Assembly (NCBI GenBank): GCA_963667515.2
Contig: CAXXXY010000002.1
Location: 124,001 to 188,000 of the forward strand
Source of the DNA: VYDC01 sp963667515
Lineage (GTDB): Bacteria; Chloroflexota; Dehalococcoidia; UBA2979
Direction of reading: 5' to 3'
Length of the DNA stretch: 64,000 nt
Shown: in pieces, positions 52,986 through 61,731 of the stretch
How the letters are laid out: the number at the start of each line of letters is the position of its first letter
Position numbering within the stretch: the first letter of the stretch is position 1
Notes under the pieces: generated by a model
What the model was told of the DNA's origin: nothing
Database searches by the model: none
What the model saw: only the letters and a program-made list of their open reading frames with translations
Position numbers and translations under genes: made by a program

Positions 52986-53411
52986 GTGAGCCGTCGCACG
53001 GAGAAGCTCGCCGACCTGCTGCAGTCCGCGCTCGCGGAGCTGATCCAGCGTCGCCTCAAGGACCCCGCGCTCGAGGGCAGCCTCGTCTCGCTGACGCACG
53101 TCGAGGTCGCGCCCGATCTCGCGACGGCGCGCGTGCACGTCTCGGTGCTCGGCATGGGCGACGGCGACGACGTGGACGCGCGGCTGCGCGAGCAGGGAGT
53201 GCTCGCCGCGCTCGGCCGCGCGGAGTCGCTGCTCCACCGCGAGCTGGCGCGCGAGCTGCACCTGCGGCGCGTGCCGCGGCTCCGCTTCTTCGCCGACCAC
53301 TCCATCGGCGAGGGCAGCCGCCTCCGGGAGCTGATGCGCGAGGTCGCCCAGGGCGAGGGACGCAACCTCGACGGGCCGCCAGGCGAGCCCGCGGAGGAGC
53401 CGCCGGCGTGA
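52986..53411 (+). CDS. rbfA: ribosome-binding factor A
   Basis: A 141-residue KH-type protein: RTEKLADLLQSALAELIQRR, VSLTHVEVAPDLATARVHVS, LRRVPRLRFFADHSIGEGSR. Needed for 30S maturation. GTG 52986 follows a G-run. The last 20 residues are acidic and Pro rich. Overlaps truB by 4 bp. Confidence 0.93.
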   Translation: MSRRTEKLADLLQSALAELIQRRLKDPALEGSLVSLTHVEVAPDLATARVHVSVLGMGDGDDVDARLREQGVLAALGRAESLLHRELARELHLRRVPRLRFFADHSIGEGSRLRELMREVAQGEGRNLDGPPGEPAEEPPA

Positions 53412-54424
53412 GCGCGCACCGCGCGGGCGACCCGGCGGGCTCGGCGCTGCGCGGCTTCCTGAACATCGACAAGCCCGCCGGCATCAGCTCCTTCGACGTC
53501 GTGCGCGCGGTGCGGCGCGCCGCCGGGATGCGGCGCGTCGGCCACGCCGGCACGCTCGATCCCGCCGCCACGGGCGTGCTGCCGGTCGCCCTCGGCGAGG
53601 CGACGAAGCTCGTCGACGAGCTGCTGGACGCGCGCAAGCGCTACCGCGCCGTGATCGAGCTCGGCGTGGCGACCGACAGCTACGACGCCGACGGCGCAGT
53701 GGTGGCGCGCGGGGACGCCTCCGCGGTCACGCGCGCACAGGTCGAGGCCGCGCTCGCGCCGTTCCGCGGCGAGCAGTGGCAGCGCCCGCCCGCCTACTCC
53801 GCCGTGAAGCGCGGCGGGGTGACGGCCTACAAGGCGGCGCGCGCCGGCGCGCCGCTCGAGCTGGAGCCGCGGCGCGTCGTCACGTACGCCGTCGAGCTCG
53901 TCGGCTTCGAGCGTGCCGCGGACGGCGCCCCGCTCGCCACCGTCGAGGTCGAGTGCGGGCGCGGCTACTACCTGCGCGCGCTGGCGCACGACCTCGGGCA
54001 GGCGCTGGGCTGCGGCGCGCACCTGCGGGAGCTGCGGCGCACCGCCGTCGGCCCGTTCCGCGCCGAGGACGCCGTGTCGCTGGCGCGCGCCGAGCTGCGC
54101 CTCGCCGCCGGCGACGTGGAGACGCTGCTCCACGCGCCCGACGCCGTGATCAGCGGCTGGCCGGCGCTGCTCGTGAGCGACGGCGCGGCCGCCGAGCTGC
54201 GCCTCGGCCGCAACCTGCCGGCGCGGCGGCGCTGGCCGCACCGCATCGCGCCCGAGGGTCGGCGCGCGCGCTGCTACGGAGCTGACGGCAGGCTGATCGC
54301 GCTGCTCGTGGCCACCGCGATCCCCGACCTGTGGCACCCCTACCGGGTGCTCCCCGCCGAGCCCACGCGCGCCACAGGGTCGCCGCAGGCGGCCCGAGAG
54401 GCCCCCGAGGAGGCCGCGCAGTAG
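53408..54424 (+). CDS. truB: tRNA pseudouridine(55) synthase TruB
   Basis: A 338-residue TruB: GFLNIDKPAGISSFDVVRAV, catalytic Asp in GHAGTLDPAATGVL, YRAVIELGVATDSYDADG, RPPAYSAVKRGG and a PUA-like C-terminal domain. Makes pseudouridine 55 in the tRNA T-loop. GTG 53408 overlaps the rbfA stop. Intact. Confidence 0.95.
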   Translation: MSAHRAGDPAGSALRGFLNIDKPAGISSFDVVRAVRRAAGMRRVGHAGTLDPAATGVLPVALGEATKLVDELLDARKRYRAVIELGVATDSYDADGAVVARGDASAVTRAQVEAALAPFRGEQWQRPPAYSAVKRGGVTAYKAARAGAPLELEPRRVVTYAVELVGFERAADGAPLATVEVECGRGYYLRALAHDLGQALGCGAHLRELRRTAVGPFRAEDAVSLARAELRLAAGDVETLLHAPDAVISGWPALLVSDGAAAELRLGRNLPARRRWPHRIAPEGRRARCYGADGRLIALLVATAIPDLWHPYRVLPAEPTRATGSPQAAREAPEEAAQ

Positions 54425-54435
54425 GCCACCGAGAG

Positions 54436-54499
54436 CTGAGAGCACGTCTCAGAAACAGGTACGCGCTCGTTGACACCACGCTCGGCCCTGAAGTACGAG
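54436..54499 (+). promoter_or_regulatory. hairpin after truB and promoter of the DUF5679 gene
   Basis: A 6-bp stem CTGAGA/TCTCAG (54436-54452) is followed by TTGACA at 54470-54475, 18-bp spacer and TACGAG at 54494-54499. The spacer from 54425 to 54601 has no gene. Confidence 0.5.
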
Positions 54500-54601
54500 T
54501 GGATGGACCCCGTTCGGCTCGCGAGCACGGGGGCGGGTGCCCGGCGGGGCCTCGCGAGCGAGTCGAACGCAGACGACGGCCGGCGCAGCCCGAGGAGAGA
54601 C

Positions 54602-54751
54602 ATGGAAGCGTACTGCCTGAAGTGCCGCGAGAAGCGCGAGATGAACGACGCCACCTCGATCACGATGAAGAACGGGCGCCCGGCCACGCAGGGCATGTGC
54701 CCGGTGTGCGGGACCAAGATGTTCAAGATCGGGAAGACGCAGCCCGCCTAG
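54602..54751 (+). CDS. DUF5679 zinc-ribbon protein
   Basis: A 49-residue protein, MEAYCLKCREKREMNDATSI, with Cys pairs YCLKC and CPVCGTKM: a compact zinc ribbon of the DUF5679 family common in Chloroflexota and Actinobacteria, often near topoisomerase or translation genes; role unknown. ATG 54602 after GGAGAGAC. Its TAG stop shares the CTAG at 54748-54751 with the convergent lysR stop. Confidence 0.88.
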   Translation: MEAYCLKCREKREMNDATSITMKNGRPATQGMCPVCGTKMFKIGKTQPA

Positions 54752-55704
54752 GGCCGCGGCACGGCTCGGACGCGGACAGCATCGCCCCTCCGGGCGGCGC
54801 TCCTGCGTCTACGGGGCGCCCGCCGCGCCTCCAATGCGAGCGCGAGGAAGGCCTCGCGGCGCGGGTGGCGCGGCGCCGCGCTGCGTCGCACCCCGACGAT
54901 GGCGCGCTCGGCGACCTGCGGCCCGCGCCGCCGCCTCAGCGCCACGCTCCCGCGCTCGGCGACGGCGGGCGGCAGCACACTCCACCCGAGGCCCAGCACC
55001 ACCATCTGTCGCAGCACCTCCGGGTTGTGGCTCTCCAGCGTGACGCGCGGCTCGATGCCCAGCCGCGCCAGCCCCGCGTCGATCAGGCCGCGCGTGCGCT
55101 GGCCGCGCGGGTAGAGCGCCCAGTCGGAGGCGGCGGGGTCGCCGCGGCGGCCGGGCGGCGCGTAGAGGTGCAGCGGCTCCCGCTCGACCTCGACGCTCCA
55201 CAGATCCTCGTCGGCGGGCCCGACGACGAACGCCAGGTCGAGCTCGAAGCGGCGCAGCCGATCGAGCAGCGCCGTGCTGCTGTCGACGGTGAGCGTGAGG
55301 TCGACGCCGGGGAAGCGCCCCGCGAAGCGGCGCACCACGTCGGGCAGCACGTAGAGGCTGGCCGCGTCGATCATGCCCACGCGCAGTGGGCCGCGCTCGC
55401 CGCGCGCGCGCTCGCCCATGCGCTCGCGCAGCTCCTCCGCCTGCTCGCCCACGCGCTCGGCGAAGGCGAGCACCTCCTCGCCCTCGCCCGTGAGGCGGCG
55501 CCCGCGGCCGTCGCGTTCGAAGAGCGGCGCGCCGACGCGGCGCTCCAGCTCCGCCAGCGCGCGCGAGAGCGCGGGCTGGCTCACGCCGAGGCGCTCCGCG
55601 GCGAGCGTGACCCTGCCCGCGCGCGCCGTCTCGCGCAGGTACGTGAGCTGGCGCAGGCGCACGTCCAGCGTCGCGGCGCCGCCGCCCTCGGATGCGCGTG
55701 CCAT
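54748..55704 (-). CDS. LysR-family transcriptional regulator
   Basis: A 318-residue LTTR: winged helix (LRQLTYLRETARAGRVTLAA, LGVSQPALSRALAELERRVG) then a type 2 periplasmic-binding-like effector domain (LRVGMIDAASLYVLPDVVRR). The tail is Arg rich. Divergent from ino1 with a T-N11-A palindrome in between, so it may govern inositol synthesis. Effector unknown. Confidence 0.88.
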   Translation of the reverse strand: MARASEGGGAATLDVRLRQLTYLRETARAGRVTLAAERLGVSQPALSRALAELERRVGAPLFERDGRGRRLTGEGEEVLAFAERVGEQAEELRERMGERARGERGPLRVGMIDAASLYVLPDVVRRFAGRFPGVDLTLTVDSSTALLDRLRRFELDLAFVVGPADEDLWSVEVEREPLHLYAPPGRRGDPAASDWALYPRGQRTRGLIDAGLARLGIEPRVTLESHNPEVLRQMVVLGLGWSVLPPAVAERGSVALRRRRGPQVAERAIVGVRRSAAPRHPRREAFLALALEARRAPRRRRSAARRGDAVRVRAVPRP

Positions 55705-55769
55705 CGTGCCCTCCCGCCCGCCGCCCGAGCGCCCCTCGACGATACCATTTCGCTATACGTCAGGTGCGC

Positions 55770-55807
55770 GCGATGCATTTGTCGCATCGCAGGCGGTACG
55801 CTACCGT
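55770..55807 (+). promoter_or_regulatory. LysR-type operator overlapping the ino1 promoter
   Basis: GCGATGC (55770-55776), 7-nt spacer, GCATCGC (55784-55790) form a perfect dyad with the LTTR pattern T-N11-A. The -35-like TTGTCG (55779-55784), 17 bp before TACCGT (55802-55807), lies inside the dyad. Confidence 0.5.
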
Positions 55808-55868
55808 GCCGCGAGGCCGTCACGCCACCGGCGAAACGGGCGGCGCCACGAAGGGAAGGCGAGCCACC

Positions 55869-57056
55869 ATGGGCAAGCCGATCAACGTCGCGATCATCGG
55901 CGTCGGGAACTGCGCCTCCTCGCTGGTGCAGGGCATCGAGTTCTACCGCGACGCGGACGAGGGGCAGACGATCCCGGGGCTGATGCACCCGGTGCTCGGC
56001 GGCTACCACATCCGCGACATCCGCTTCACCGCGGCCTTCGACATCGACGCGAACAAGGTGGGAACGGACCTCGCCGAGGCGATCTACGCGCCCCCCAACA
56101 ACACCTTCCGCTTCGCCGACGTGCCCACCACCGGCATCCGCGTCGACCGCGGCATGACGCACGACGGCCTCGGCAAGTACCTCTCCGAGGTGATCACGAA
56201 GGCGCCCGGCCGTACGGCCGACATCGTGCGCATCCTCCGCGACACGCAGACGGACGTAGTGATCAACTACCTCCCCGTCGGCTCCGAGTCGGCGACCAAG
56301 TGGTACGTGGAGCAGGTGCTGCAGGCGGGATGCGCCTTCATCAACTGCATCCCCGTCTTCATCGCGCGACAGGAGGACTGGGGCGAGCGCTTCCGCGAGC
56401 ACGGGCTGCCGATCATCGGCGACGACATCAAGTCGCAGGTCGGCGCGACCATCCTGCACCGCACGATGACGCGGCTCTTCGCCGACCGCGGCGTCAGGCT
56501 CGACCGCACCTACCAGCTCAACTTCGGCGGCAACACGGACTTCCTCAACATGCTCGAGCGGGAGCGGCTGGAGTCAAAGAAGATCTCGAAGACGAACGCC
56601 GTCACCTCGCAGATCGACTTCGAGATGCCGGCCGGCGACGTGCACGTCGGCCCGTCGGACCACGTGCCGTGGCTGCAGGACCGCAAGTGGTGCCACATCC
56701 GCATGGAGGGCACGACCTTCGGCGAGGTGCCGCTGACCGTCGAGACCAAGCTCGAGGTGTGGGACAGCCCCAACTCGGCCGGCGTCGTGATCGACGCGAT
56801 CCGCTGCGCCAAGCTCGCCCTCGACCGCGGGGTCGCGGGCCCGCTGCTGGAGCCGTCCGCCTACTTCATGAAGTCGCCGCCCGAGCAGTGGCACGACGAC
56901 ATCGCCCGCGACCGGCTGGAGGCGTTCATCGCCGGGACGGCCGAGGCCGCGGCGAGCGCCAAGGCCGCGAGCGCGAAGCCCACCACTAAGGCGAAGCGCC
57001 CCGCCGCCGCGCGGCCCAAGGCGGACGCCCGCGGTCGGCGCGGCAGCGCGAGCTAG
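55869..57056 (+). CDS. ino1: inositol-3-phosphate synthase
   Basis: A 395-residue MIPS of the compact prokaryotic type, converting glucose 6-phosphate to myo-inositol 3-phosphate with NAD. NAD loop GVGNCASSL at 11-19, NYLPVGSESATKWY, GDDIKSQVGATILHR and LNFGGNTDFLNM are family motifs. The last 40 residues are Lys/Ala/Pro rich (AKPTTKAKRPAAARPK), a tail like that of the FliA N-terminus. ATG 55869 after GGAAGGCGAGCC. Feeds the lipid genes downstream. Confidence 0.95.
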   Translation: MGKPINVAIIGVGNCASSLVQGIEFYRDADEGQTIPGLMHPVLGGYHIRDIRFTAAFDIDANKVGTDLAEAIYAPPNNTFRFADVPTTGIRVDRGMTHDGLGKYLSEVITKAPGRTADIVRILRDTQTDVVINYLPVGSESATKWYVEQVLQAGCAFINCIPVFIARQEDWGERFREHGLPIIGDDIKSQVGATILHRTMTRLFADRGVRLDRTYQLNFGGNTDFLNMLERERLESKKISKTNAVTSQIDFEMPAGDVHVGPSDHVPWLQDRKWCHIRMEGTTFGEVPLTVETKLEVWDSPNSAGVVIDAIRCAKLALDRGVAGPLLEPSAYFMKSPPEQWHDDIARDRLEAFIAGTAEAAASAKAASAKPTTKAKRPAAARPKADARGRRGSAS

Positions 57057-57068
57057 GGCTCGCGCGGG

Positions 57069-57953
57069 GTGGTCGCCTACGCGGCGGTCCGCCTGCTCGC
57101 GTGGGCGGCGCGCCGGCTGCCGCTCCGCCTCTCGTACGCGGTCACGCGCGCGGGCGGCGTGCTCGCCTACTACGCCTGGCTGGGCGGGCGGCGGCGCTGC
57201 GTCGCCAACATGCTGCACGTCACGGGTGGCGACGAGGCGAAGGCACGGCGTCTCGCGCGGAGCTCGCTTACGAACTACGGCGCCTACCTCGTCGACTTCG
57301 TGCGGCTGATCGGCGCGGACGCCGACGAGGTGCAGCGCCGCGTGATCTTCGACGGCTGGGACCGCCTCGAGGCCGAGCGCGCCGGCAACGGCATCGTCTT
57401 CGTCACCGTGCACCTCGGGCTGTGGGACGCGGGCGCGGTGGCGCTCGCCGCGCACGGCTTCCCCGTGACGACGATCGCCGATCGCTTCGCCAACCGCCGG
57501 CTGGACGGGCTGATCCTCGGCTCGCGCGAGCGGCTCGGGCTCACCATCGTCCCGGCGGATCGCGTGGGTCCGCGCGTGCTGCGCGCGCTCAAGCGCAACC
57601 AGATCACCGCTCTGCTCGTCGACATCCCGTCCCCGGAGACGGGCGCGCAGGCCGAGCTCTTCGGCGCGCGTGTGGCCGTGATGGACGCCTTCGCGCGGCT
57701 GGCGCTGCGCGCGGGCGCCCCGGTGGTCGCCGCCACGCTGCCGCGCCAGGGGCGCTGGAGCGACCGCGCCCGCGCGCGCGTCGAGCGCGTCGCCTTCGAG
57801 CCGTCGGGCGACCTCGAGCGCGACGTGCGCGAGCTGACGCAGGCCACGTTCCGCACGCTGGAGGCGCACATCCGCGACGACCCCGCCCAGTGGTACATCT
57901 TCCGGCGCCTCTGGCTGGAGCCGGCCGCCGAGCCCGCGGGCTCCGCGGCCTAG
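57069..57953 (+). CDS. LpxL/HtrB-family acyltransferase
   Basis: A 294-residue membrane-associated acyltransferase with the H-x4-D motif in VTVHLGLWDAGAV (about residues 115-121) and LLVDIPSPETGAQAELFGAR as the second block. In mycobacteria relatives acylate PI mannosides (PatA); in Gram-negatives lipid A. With ino1, a PimA-like enzyme and a PgsA-like enzyme here, acylation of an inositol lipid is plausible. GTG 57069, 12 bp after ino1. Confidence 0.82.
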   Translation: MVAYAAVRLLAWAARRLPLRLSYAVTRAGGVLAYYAWLGGRRRCVANMLHVTGGDEAKARRLARSSLTNYGAYLVDFVRLIGADADEVQRRVIFDGWDRLEAERAGNGIVFVTVHLGLWDAGAVALAAHGFPVTTIADRFANRRLDGLILGSRERLGLTIVPADRVGPRVLRALKRNQITALLVDIPSPETGAQAELFGARVAVMDAFARLALRAGAPVVAATLPRQGRWSDRARARVERVAFEPSGDLERDVRELTQATFRTLEAHIRDDPAQWYIFRRLWLEPAAEPAGSAA

Positions 57954-57965
57954 GCGCGCGCCCTC

Positions 57966-58841
57966 GTGCTCCGCTACCTGGCGCTGTGGCTGGCCGTGCA
58001 GGCGGGGCGGTGGCTCCCGCCGCGCGCGCTCTACGCCGCCGCCGACGCCGCCGCTACGCTCGCGTGGGCGGGCTCGCCGCGGCTGCGCGCCGTCACGCGC
58101 GACCACATGCGCCACGCACTGGGCGCGGGCGCCGCGCCGCGTGCGGTGGACCGCGCCGCGCGCGGCGCGCTGCGCTCCGCCGCGCGCTACTACGCGGACT
58201 TCGCGCGCTACTCGCACCTGCCGCCCGAGGCGTCATTCGCCGAGGTTGAGTCCCTCGAGGGGGTGGAGCACCTCTTCGCCGCGTGGGACCGGGGCTGTGG
58301 CGTGGTGCTCGCCTCGGCGCACGTCGGCAACCCCGAGATGATCATGCAGGCGCTGGGGCCGTTCGGCCTCGACCCGATGGTGCTGACGGAGCCGCTGGAG
58401 CCGCCGCGCCTGCACGCGCTGGTGCACCGCGTCCGCGAGCACACGGGCGTGCCGTTCGTGCCCGCGGACCGCGCCGGGATGCGCCGCGCCGTCGCGCAGC
58501 TGCGTGCGGGCGGCGTGCTGGGCGTGCTGGCCGACCGCGACGTGCTGGGCAGCGGGCGGCCCGTGCCGTTCCTCGGCGAGCGCGCCGCGCTGCCGCGGGG
58601 CGCCGTCGAGCTCGCGCGGCGCACAGGGGCGCCGCTCGTGACCAGCTTCGTCTATCGCTCGGGCGTGGCGCGCTACCGCGTCGTGCTGGAGCCGCCGCTC
58701 GAGATCCCGCGAACGGGCGACCGCGACGCCGACGTGCGCGAGGGGATGCGGCTGCTGGTGGCGCGGCTGGAGCGCGGCATCCGTCACGCGCCCGAGCAGT
58801 GGTTCGCGCTCTCGCCGGTGTGGTCGGGCATCCCGCGCTGA
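57966..58841 (+). CDS. second LpxL/HtrB-family acyltransferase
   Basis: A 291-residue paralogue of the preceding protein. The catalytic block reads ASAHVGNPEMIMQ, with Glu in place of the usual Asp (H-x4-E). LADRDVLGSGRPVPFLGERA is the second block. Acyl donor and acceptor unknown. GTG 57966, 12 bp downstream of the first. Confidence 0.82.
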   Translation: MLRYLALWLAVQAGRWLPPRALYAAADAAATLAWAGSPRLRAVTRDHMRHALGAGAAPRAVDRAARGALRSAARYYADFARYSHLPPEASFAEVESLEGVEHLFAAWDRGCGVVLASAHVGNPEMIMQALGPFGLDPMVLTEPLEPPRLHALVHRVREHTGVPFVPADRAGMRRAVAQLRAGGVLGVLADRDVLGSGRPVPFLGERAALPRGAVELARRTGAPLVTSFVYRSGVARYRVVLEPPLEIPRTGDRDADVREGMRLLVARLERGIRHAPEQWFALSPVWSGIPR

Positions 58842-58909
58842 GCCTGAGCCCGCCCCGCAGGGGCGCGGCGGCAACGGGGGCGCCCCCGACCGCGGCGACG
58901 CGAGGCGCG

Positions 58910-58924
58910 TACAATGCGGCCCGA
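58910..58924 (+). promoter_or_regulatory. -10 element next to the PHP gene start
   Basis: TACAAT at 58910-58915 ends 8 bases before the ATG at 58924, which would give a leaderless mRNA. If the gene instead starts at ATG 58960, there would be a short leader. Confidence 0.4.
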
Positions 58925-59787
58925 TGGCTGATCCCGCTCCCCACGTCGAGCCGTCGAGCATGCCGGCGGCGCCCGCGGGCGCCGTGCCTCGCTCTGCGGC
59001 CGCGCGCTACGGGCTTGCCGACCTGCAGCTCCACACCTCGGCCGGCGACGGCATGATGGACGCGGGCGCGATCTTCGAGCGGGTGGAGCACGAGACCGAG
59101 CTCGATGTCGTCGCGGTCACCGACCACGACGACATTGGCGGCGCGCTGGCCGCGCGCGAGCTGCACGCCCGCGGCGGCTACCGCTTCGAGTTCGTGCCCG
59201 GCATCGAGCTGACCACACGCTCCGGCCACCTGCTGGCGCTCTTCATCGACGAGCCGCTGCGGCCGCTGCGCCCCCTCGCCGAGACGGTGGCGGAGATCCA
59301 CCGCCGCGGCGGGATGGCCGTGGTGCCGCACCCGCTCTCCTACCTGACGCGCTCGATCGGGCAGCGCGCGCTGGAGCGGCTGCTCGCGACGGGCGACCCG
59401 GAGCTGCGCCCCGACGGCATCGAGCTCGCGAACGGCTCGCTCGCGGGCCGCGTGACGGAGGCGAAGGCGCGCCGGCTGAACCGCGAGCGCTTCCACCTGC
59501 CCGAGACCGGTGGCTCCGACGCGCACTTCATCGAGGATGTGGGGCGCGCGGCGACGCTCTTCCCCGGCAGCACCGCCGCCGAGCTGCGCGCCGCGCTCGC
59601 CGCGGGGACCACCGAGGCGCGGATGCTGGCGCCGGTCCCGCTCTCCGCCATCGGCTGGCGGCGGCTGGCGCGGCAGCAGGTGCGCGGCCTCTCCGTGACG
59701 CCGCGCCGCGTGCTGGGCCCGCCGCTGCGGCGAGCAGGGCGCAGGCTGCGCTCCGCCGCCCTGCTCGGCCGCGGGAGCGCCGCGTGA
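58924..59787 (+). CDS. PHP-domain phosphoesterase
   Basis: A 287-residue PHP protein: LADLQLHTSAGDGMM with the first H-x-H-like site, VVAVTDHDDIGGAL, FVPGIELTT, MAVVPHPLS and GGSDAHFIEDVG supply the four PHP metal motifs. Related to histidinol-phosphate and nucleotide phosphoesterases (TrpH-like). Its place between lipid genes suggests a phosphatase step, perhaps inositol phosphate dephosphorylation, but that is inference. N-terminal 30 residues are not conserved. Confidence 0.83.
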   Translation: MADPAPHVEPSSMPAAPAGAVPRSAAARYGLADLQLHTSAGDGMMDAGAIFERVEHETELDVVAVTDHDDIGGALAARELHARGGYRFEFVPGIELTTRSGHLLALFIDEPLRPLRPLAETVAEIHRRGGMAVVPHPLSYLTRSIGQRALERLLATGDPELRPDGIELANGSLAGRVTEAKARRLNRERFHLPETGGSDAHFIEDVGRAATLFPGSTAAELRAALAAGTTEARMLAPVPLSAIGWRRLARQQVRGLSVTPRRVLGPPLRRAGRRLRSAALLGRGSAA

Positions 59788-59839
59788 CGCGCGCGAGCAG
59801 CGAGCGCCCGACGAGCCCCGCGACCGCCGGAAGCAGGCG

Positions 59840-61117
59840 ATGAGAATCGCCCTCGTCTCGCCGTACGACTGGCACACGCCGGGCGGCGTGAACAGCCACG
59901 TCGCGCAGCTGCAGCGCGAGTTCACGGTGCGCGGGCACGAGACGCAGATCCTCGCGCCGGGCGCCGAGGATGCCCGCGAGCCGGGCGTCGTCATCGTGGG
60001 GCGGCCGCGCCCCGTCCCGGCGTCCGGCTCCACAGCGCGCATCTCGCTCAACCCGCGCCTCGGCCGGCGCGTGCGCGAGCTGCTGGACGCCGGCCGATAC
60101 GACGTGGTGCACGTGCACGAGCCGCTGATGCCCGTGCTGCCGATCCAGGCGCTGCGCCACTCGCGCGCGGCGAACCCCGACGTCATCAACGTCGGCACCT
60201 TCCACGCGACCAAGGACGGCGGCAACCGGCTCTACTCCTACGGGCGCCGGCTGCTCAAGCGCTGGTTCCGCGAGCTCGACGGGAAGATCGCCGTCTCGCC
60301 GCCGGCGGCGGAGTACGTGGGGCGCTACTTCCCGGGCTTCTACAACATCATCCCCAACGGCATCGAGGTGGAGCGCTTCGCCGATCCGACCGTCATGCGG
60401 CGGCCCGAGCTGGACGACGGCGTCGTCAACATCCTCTACGTGGGGCGCGCGGAGAAGCGGAAGGGGCTCTCCTACCTGATCCGCGCCTTCGGCATGGTGA
60501 ACGCGCGAGACCCGCTGACGCGCCTGATCGTCGTCGGGCCGAACGCGCGGGCGGTGCGTCGCTACAGCCGCTCCGTGGAGCGGATGGGCCGGCGCGGCGT
60601 CCACTTCGTCGGGCGCGTCTCGGACGCGGAGCTGGCGAGCTACTACCGCAGCGCGGACATTCTCTGCTCGCCCGCGGTCGGCCACGAATCGCAGGGCTAC
60701 GTGCTGCTAGAGGCGATGGCGGCGGGCACGGCGGTGGTCGCTTCCAACATCGAGGGCTACGCCTCCGTCGTCACGCACCGCGTCGACGGGCTGCTCACGC
60801 GGCCCAAGGACTCGTTCGCGCTGGCGGACGCGCTGACCGCGCTCGTGCGCGACCCGCGGCACCGCGAGCGGCTGGCCGCGGCCGGCCGGCGACGCGTCGA
60901 AGCGTACTCCTGGCCCTACGTCACGGAGCAGCTGCTCGCCTACTACGAGCGGCTGCGGGACTCGCGCGGCGCGATCGAGCCGCGTCCGCTGCGCGAGGCG
61001 GAGCGCGCGCTGGCGGCGGCTGTCGCCGACCTCAGCGGCGAGGCCGCGCGCGAGGCCGAGCCCGCGCCCGGGTCGCTGACCGGGCCGGCTCGCCGGTCGG
61101 CCGGCAGCTGGCGGTGA
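59840..61117 (+). CDS. GT4 glycosyltransferase, PimA-like
   Basis: A 425-residue GT-B enzyme: RIALVSPYDWHTPGGVNSHV is the typical PimA-like start; GGNRLYSYGRRLLKRWFREL; then VNILYVGRAEKRKGLSYLIR and the nucleotide-sugar motif ESQGYVLLEAMAAGTAVVAS with the E-x7-E pair. Family transfers mannose or another sugar from a nucleotide donor to phosphatidylinositol or similar lipid on the inner membrane face. ATG 59840 (AGGCG upstream). Overlaps the next gene by 4 bp. Confidence 0.85.
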   Translation: MRIALVSPYDWHTPGGVNSHVAQLQREFTVRGHETQILAPGAEDAREPGVVIVGRPRPVPASGSTARISLNPRLGRRVRELLDAGRYDVVHVHEPLMPVLPIQALRHSRAANPDVINVGTFHATKDGGNRLYSYGRRLLKRWFRELDGKIAVSPPAAEYVGRYFPGFYNIIPNGIEVERFADPTVMRRPELDDGVVNILYVGRAEKRKGLSYLIRAFGMVNARDPLTRLIVVGPNARAVRRYSRSVERMGRRGVHFVGRVSDAELASYYRSADILCSPAVGHESQGYVLLEAMAAGTAVVASNIEGYASVVTHRVDGLLTRPKDSFALADALTALVRDPRHRERLAAAGRRRVEAYSWPYVTEQLLAYYERLRDSRGAIEPRPLREAERALAAAVADLSGEAAREAEPAPGSLTGPARRSAGSWR

Positions 61118-61731
61118 GCTCGATGCGACTGCAGCTGCTCCCCGGCCGCGCGCCCGCGCGCCTCGTCGATCCGCTGGTGCGGCCGCTCGCCGCGCTCGGC
61201 GTCAGCCCGCACGCCGTCTCGGCGCTGGGGCTGGGCGGCAACCTCGCCGCGGCGCTGCTGGTGGCGCGCGGCGAGCTGCTGGCGGGCGGGATCGTGATGC
61301 TCGTCGCCTCGGCGCTCGACTCGCTGGACGGCGCGCTGGCGCGGCTCAGCGGCCGCGCCTCGCGCGTGGGCGCGCTGCTCGACGCCACGTTCGACCGCGT
61401 CTCGGAGGCGGCCGTGCTGGGCGGGGTGCTGTACTACGAGATCGGCCTCGGCCACCGCGAGGAGTCGATGCTCGCCTTCGCCGCGCTCGCGGGCTCCATG
61501 CTTGTCTCGTACGTTCGTGCGCGCGGTGAGGCGGAGGGCGTGCTGGTCACGTCGGGCCTGTTCGCGCGCACGGAGCGGGTGCTGGTGCTGGCGGCGGGCC
61601 TGATCCTCGGCTGGCTGCGCGGGGCGCTGTGGCTGCTGGCCGTGCTGTCGCTGCTGACGGCGGCGCATCGGCTGCTGCTGGCCGCGCGCGGGCTGCGCGA
61701 ACGCGCGGCGGCGGGGGAGGAGCGCGGATGA
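61114..61731 (+). CDS. pgsA: CDP-alcohol phosphatidyltransferase (phosphatidylinositol-phosphate synthase-like)
   Basis: A 205-residue membrane enzyme with the complete signature D-x2-D-G-x2-A-R-x8-G-x3-D-x3-D at about residues 70-97 and six helices. In the presence of ino1 and PimA-like genes the likely alcohol is inositol 3-phosphate. Phosphatidylglycerophosphate synthase is the alternative. GTG 61114 overlaps the previous stop; ATG 61123 is possible. Confidence 0.82.
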   Translation: MSSMRLQLLPGRAPARLVDPLVRPLAALGVSPHAVSALGLGGNLAAALLVARGELLAGGIVMLVASALDSLDGALARLSGRASRVGALLDATFDRVSEAAVLGGVLYYEIGLGHREESMLAFAALAGSMLVSYVRARGEAEGVLVTSGLFARTERVLVLAAGLILGWLRGALWLLAVLSLLTAAHRLLLAARGLRERAAAGEERG

